DNA of 34,378 nucleotides from Desulfobacteraceae bacterium CG2_30_51_40 (GTDB taxonomy: Bacteria; Desulfobacterota; DSM-4660; Desulfatiglandales; Desulfatiglandaceae), in contig MNYJ01000105.1 of the NCBI GenBank assembly GCA_001874005.1, forward strand, positions 1 through 34,378, written 5' to 3'. Each line of letters starts with the position of its first letter. Position 1 is the stretch's first letter. The translations under genes and the position numbers were made by a program. Shown here one piece after another: positions 31,648 through 34,378 of this stretch. Under the pieces are notes generated by a model. It ran no database searches. It had not been told where the DNA came from and worked only from the letters and a program-made list of their open reading frames with translations.

Positions 31648-34140
31648 ATGACTAAAAGACCTACCTATGAAGAACTGCTAAATAGGCTTTCACAGCTTGA
31701 AAAGGATGCCCTTGAAAGAAGAGAGTTTGAAACGGCCTTTGAAGAAGCACAGTTTACACTTGAAAGGAGGGTTGAGGAAAGAACCGCGGCGCTGGTTGCA
31801 GCTAATATCAGGCTGAAAAGGGAGATGGAGGAAAGGATTGCCGCTGAAAGGGCATTAAACGCAGGCGAGGAGAGATACAGAAATATCCTGGAAACCATGG
31901 AGGACGGATATTTTGAGACGGATCTAAAGGGCGATCTGGTTTTTTGCAACCTGGCGCTCAGCGAGATAACCGGCCTGGAGAGAAGCGAACTTATCGGCAT
32001 GAACAACCGCTCTTATATGGATTCGGAGGATGCTAAAAAGACCTTTGAGGTATTCAGCAAAGTTTACTCAACGGGAAATACCGTGAAAGGCTTTGAGTGC
32101 CGCATCACGCGACCGGATGGGTCAAAACTCCATCTGGAGCTTACTGTGTGCCTTTTTAGTGATCCGGCCGGACATCCGAAAGGATTCAGGGGTACCGTAA
32201 GGGATGTGACGGCCAGATGGATTGCTGAAAACGCACTGAGGGAAAAGGAAGAAAGATACCGCACGGTCTTCGAGACGACGGGCACCGCAACCGTGATAAT
32301 CGAAGAAGACATGACCATTTCGATGGCCAACTCCGAGTTTCAGAGGCTAAGCGGATACAGCCGCGAGGAGATCGAAGGCAAGATAAAATGGACCGTCTTT
32401 GTTGCCCCTGAAGACCTTGAAAGGATGAAGACGTATCACCTGGAGCGCAGAAGCCGGGGCAAGAACGCGCCGGGAAGCTATGAATTCCGATTCATTGACA
32501 GACACGGCAAGGAGACGGACGTCTATATCAAGGCGAGCCTCATAGGAAACACCGGCAGGAGCGTGTCGTCTCTTACGGATATAACTCCATTGAGACAGGC
32601 GGAAAGACTCTTCAGAGACCTATTCAATAATGCCGAGGTAGGGCTCTTCATTGTTCAGGACAGGACATTTCGGATCGTCAATCCTGTCTTTTCAAGGATG
32701 ACGGGTTACACCATAGAAGAACTGACAGGCATGGATTCCATGTGTCTCGTTCCCGCTGATGAAAGAGAGAAGGTAGCCCGGCAAGTCATCACCATGCTCA
32801 AAACCGGGCATTTTGCCCCTTATGAATTGAGGGTAAGGGACAAGATAGGCAGAGAGAGATTCGTTATGGTTAGCCTGGGAGTGATACTCTATGAAGGGAG
32901 GGATGCCCTTCTCGGCAACTTTATGGACATCACTGAGAAGAAGGCCATGGAGGAAGAACTCCTTAGGGGGCAGAAACTAGAATCCCTAGGTCTCCTCGCC
33001 GGAGGAATGGCCCACGACTTCAATAATCTTCTCACAGTAATACTGGGAAACATTGATATCGCTCGCATCGAATTGCCAAGGGGTTCGTCCGGCCACATGA
33101 ACCTTATGGAAGCCGAAAAGGCCTGCTTTGCCGCCAAGGATCTGACTCAACGATTTATCACCTTTTCAAAGGGCGGGGTTCCCGTAAAGAAAGAAGGCAT
33201 TATAACTGATACGATAAAGGAAACGGCCAGTCTTGCCCTTGCAGGATCAGCCGTCCAATGCGAAACTCAAGCAAGCGAATCCCCCTGGAAGGTATCTTTC
33301 GACGAGGTGCAGATTAGACAGGCCCTCAACAATGTCCTGGTAAACGCCAGAGAGGCGATGAGCGGGTCGGGACGAATCGAAATATCGCTAAGAAATGTCG
33401 AGGTCGGAGATGAGGAAATACTCCACCAATCCTTCAGGATCAGACAGGGACAATATCTGCTGATTTCAGTCAGCGACAACGGTCCCGGTATCTCTAAGGA
33501 AAATCTCTCAAAGCTTTTTGACCCTTACTTTTCAACAAAGGAAAGGGGCGCACGGAGGGGAATGGGGCTTGGACTTACAACGGCCTACAATATAATTAAA
33601 AAACATGACGGATATATTCACGTGGAGTCGAAGCCGGGAGCGGGAACCACTGTTTTTCTATATCTGCCTGCAAAAAAACCTGCCCAGCCGGCCGCAAGTG
33701 TTAAGGATACAAACAAGGCTACCATGCATGCATCGGCATCTATACTTATTATGGATGATGAAGAAACCGTTAGAAGTCTCACACAGGAGATACTTGAACG
33801 ACTGGGATTCAAGACAGTGCTTGCCTGTAACGGGGATGAGGCTGTAAGGCTGTACAAAGAAGCAATGTTGCGCGGGATGCCCTTTGATATTGTATTTCTT
33901 GATTTAACCGTGCGGGGCGGCATGGGAGGCAAGGAGGCAATGGAGAAGCTGGTTGATCTTGATCCAAAGGTGAAAGCGATTGTGACAAGCGGCTACGACA
34001 ATGATCCCCTCATCAAAGATTTCAGAGCATTCGGATTCTCAGCCGCCATGCCGAAGCCTTTTTCCTTTTTTGATCTCAAGAAAATTATGGAATCAACCCT
34101 TGGAATCCAGTCCTTGCCTATATCAGTAGAACAGGATTAG
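31648..34140 (+). CDS. Hybrid sensor histidine kinase, three PAS domains and a receiver
   Basis: 830 aa from the ATG at 31648 (GGAGG about 11 nt upstream, and MTKRPTYEELLNRLSQLE is how related kinases begin); the frame is open to 31618. Numbering below is from 31618. Coiled coil 15-82, PAS1 about 83-205, PAS2 207-328, PAS3 330-445, HisKA with H466 in GGMAHDFNNLL, HATPase with N575 (NNVLVNAREAM), SDNGPGIS, and MGLGLTTAYNII. A receiver from 707 has D714-D715, D762 (IVFLDLTV) and K813 (MPKPFS). No membrane helix is visible, so it is cytoplasmic and senses an internal cue or ligand. Hybrid layout implies intramolecular phosphotransfer. Single gene; a MITE lies just downstream. Confidence 0.93.
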   Translation: MTKRPTYEELLNRLSQLEKDALERREFETAFEEAQFTLERRVEERTAALVAANIRLKREMEERIAAERALNAGEERYRNILETMEDGYFETDLKGDLVFCNLALSEITGLERSELIGMNNRSYMDSEDAKKTFEVFSKVYSTGNTVKGFECRITRPDGSKLHLELTVCLFSDPAGHPKGFRGTVRDVTARWIAENALREKEERYRTVFETTGTATVIIEEDMTISMANSEFQRLSGYSREEIEGKIKWTVFVAPEDLERMKTYHLERRSRGKNAPGSYEFRFIDRHGKETDVYIKASLIGNTGRSVSSLTDITPLRQAERLFRDLFNNAEVGLFIVQDRTFRIVNPVFSRMTGYTIEELTGMDSMCLVPADEREKVARQVITMLKTGHFAPYELRVRDKIGRERFVMVSLGVILYEGRDALLGNFMDITEKKAMEEELLRGQKLESLGLLAGGMAHDFNNLLTVILGNIDIARIELPRGSSGHMNLMEAEKACFAAKDLTQRFITFSKGGVPVKKEGIITDTIKETASLALAGSAVQCETQASESPWKVSFDEVQIRQALNNVLVNAREAMSGSGRIEISLRNVEVGDEEILHQSFRIRQGQYLLISVSDNGPGISKENLSKLFDPYFSTKERGARRGMGLGLTTAYNIIKKHDGYIHVESKPGAGTTVFLYLPAKKPAQPAASVKDTNKATMHASASILIMDDEETVRSLTQEILERLGFKTVLACNGDEAVRLYKEAMLRGMPFDIVFLDLTVRGGMGGKEAMEKLVDLDPKVKAIVTSGYDNDPLIKDFRAFGFSAAMPKPFSFFDLKKIMESTLGIQSLPISVEQD

Positions 34141-34169
34141 AGGAATATGTTTTACGGCAAACCTCATTC

Positions 34170-34311
34170 GTGTCCATCCGGAAATGGCTATTTTCACCGA
34201 TTTAGGCGTTGGGCTCAAATTTTAATCCTCGAAATACGTCTATGTATTCCTGTGGTTAAAATTATCGCCCGCCTTGAACTCGACGAAACTATCTCATTTC
34301 CGGATGGACAC
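34170..34311. mobile_element. 142-bp MITE, copy 3
   Basis: Same length, ends and orientation as the copy at 1253-1394, with very few substitutions (for example TTTAGGCG against TTTCGGCG). Flanks TCATTC (34164-34169) and TAATTC (34312-34317) agree at 5 of 6 positions, consistent with an ageing 6-bp duplication. It sits between the kinase stop and the next gene start. Confidence 0.88.
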
Positions 34312-34335
34312 TAATTCAGAAGCGTTTTTTCAGAT

Positions 34336-34378
34336 ATGTACCGAACCCTCGTCATAGCCACCAGAAATAAGGGAAAGA
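34336..34378 (+). CDS. rdgB: Start of a RdgB/HAM1-like NTP pyrophosphatase (cut by the window edge)
   Basis: Only 14 codons are visible: MYRTLVIATRNKGK. The pattern LVIATxNKGK is the N-terminal substrate-binding strand of ITPase/RdgB proteins, which remove inosine and xanthosine triphosphates. An in-frame TAA at 34312-34314 limits the start to this ATG. Its ribosome site is weak; the MITE has replaced whatever lay farther upstream. Identity rests on this short motif. Confidence 0.65.
   Translation, partial: MYRTLVIATRNKGK

Noticed and set aside
1-34378. tRNA or rRNA genes
   Set aside because: I looked for T-loop (GGTTCGAAT-like) motifs with matching acceptor stems and conserved rRNA blocks and saw none; a tRNAscan-SE or Infernal run would settle this.

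Overview
The window looks like a chromosomal segment of an anaerobic, roughly 50% GC bacterium. The best guess is a Desulfobacterota (former Deltaproteobacteria) relative. The reasons are a hisS-aspS tandem, a secreted diheme protein of the GEGP type with a CFI-box C-terminus, PAS-rich histidine kinases, two CoA-disulfide-reductase-like flavoproteins, a tungstate-type binding protein, and many short palindromic intergenic repeats. This placement rests on gene content recalled from families, not on a search.

Layout. (1) 1-3161: a YdhR-RidA fusion, then a decayed sensor gene whose C-terminal DUF4376-like part is split by a 142-bp MITE. (2) 3214-9290, minus strand: an excisionase-HTH/periplasmic-binding-fold regulator, and a compact operon of an OprO/P-type porin, a secreted diheme cytochrome and a TupA-like oxyanion-binding protein. 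No permease or ATPase gene is present. (3) 9291-10363: a gene-poor stretch with repeated TTTATAGTC boxes and mosaic repeats. (4) 10364-11813: an orphan receiver-domain protein and a DUF89 phosphatase-like protein. (5) 11879-18306, minus strand: aspS, hisS, gpmI and a secreted SUMF1-fold protein, separated by repeat-filled gaps. (6) 18836-20224: a DUF104/PIN toxin-antitoxin pair and a broken receiver-domain gene, framed by two 94-bp direct repeats. (7) 20505-24978: a CoA-disulfide reductase with a rhodanese domain, rlmH, an SDR, and a second CoA-disulfide-reductase paralogue. (8) 25040-27604: an alpha-glucan phosphorylase. (9) 28219-31424, minus strand: an M48 metalloprotease with TPRs, a small membrane protein and a diadenylate cyclase fused to a YbbR domain. 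(10) 31648-34378: a three-PAS hybrid histidine kinase, a MITE and the first codons of an rdgB-like gene.

The intergenic space is unusually rich in repeats. There are three intact copies of a 142-bp MITE with 17-bp terminal inverted repeats and an apparent 6-bp target duplication; one of them sits inside the end of an older copy. There is also a two-module mosaic (a G-rich hairpin module and a TGCCC-N5-GGGCA hairpin module, joined by ATTTTCAT/ATGAAAAT boxes), a BIME-like double hairpin in two copies, a separate 137-bp inverted-repeat element, and the 94-bp repeat.

The best candidate for an undescribed system is the porin / diheme GEGP protein / TupA-like operon with its HTH-PBP regulator. It may link oxyanion (tungstate or molybdate) capture to an extracytoplasmic redox protein. 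This is inference from gene order and domain content. Second candidates are the CdaA-YbbR single-chain cyclase next to an M48 protease, and the YdhR-RidA fusion.
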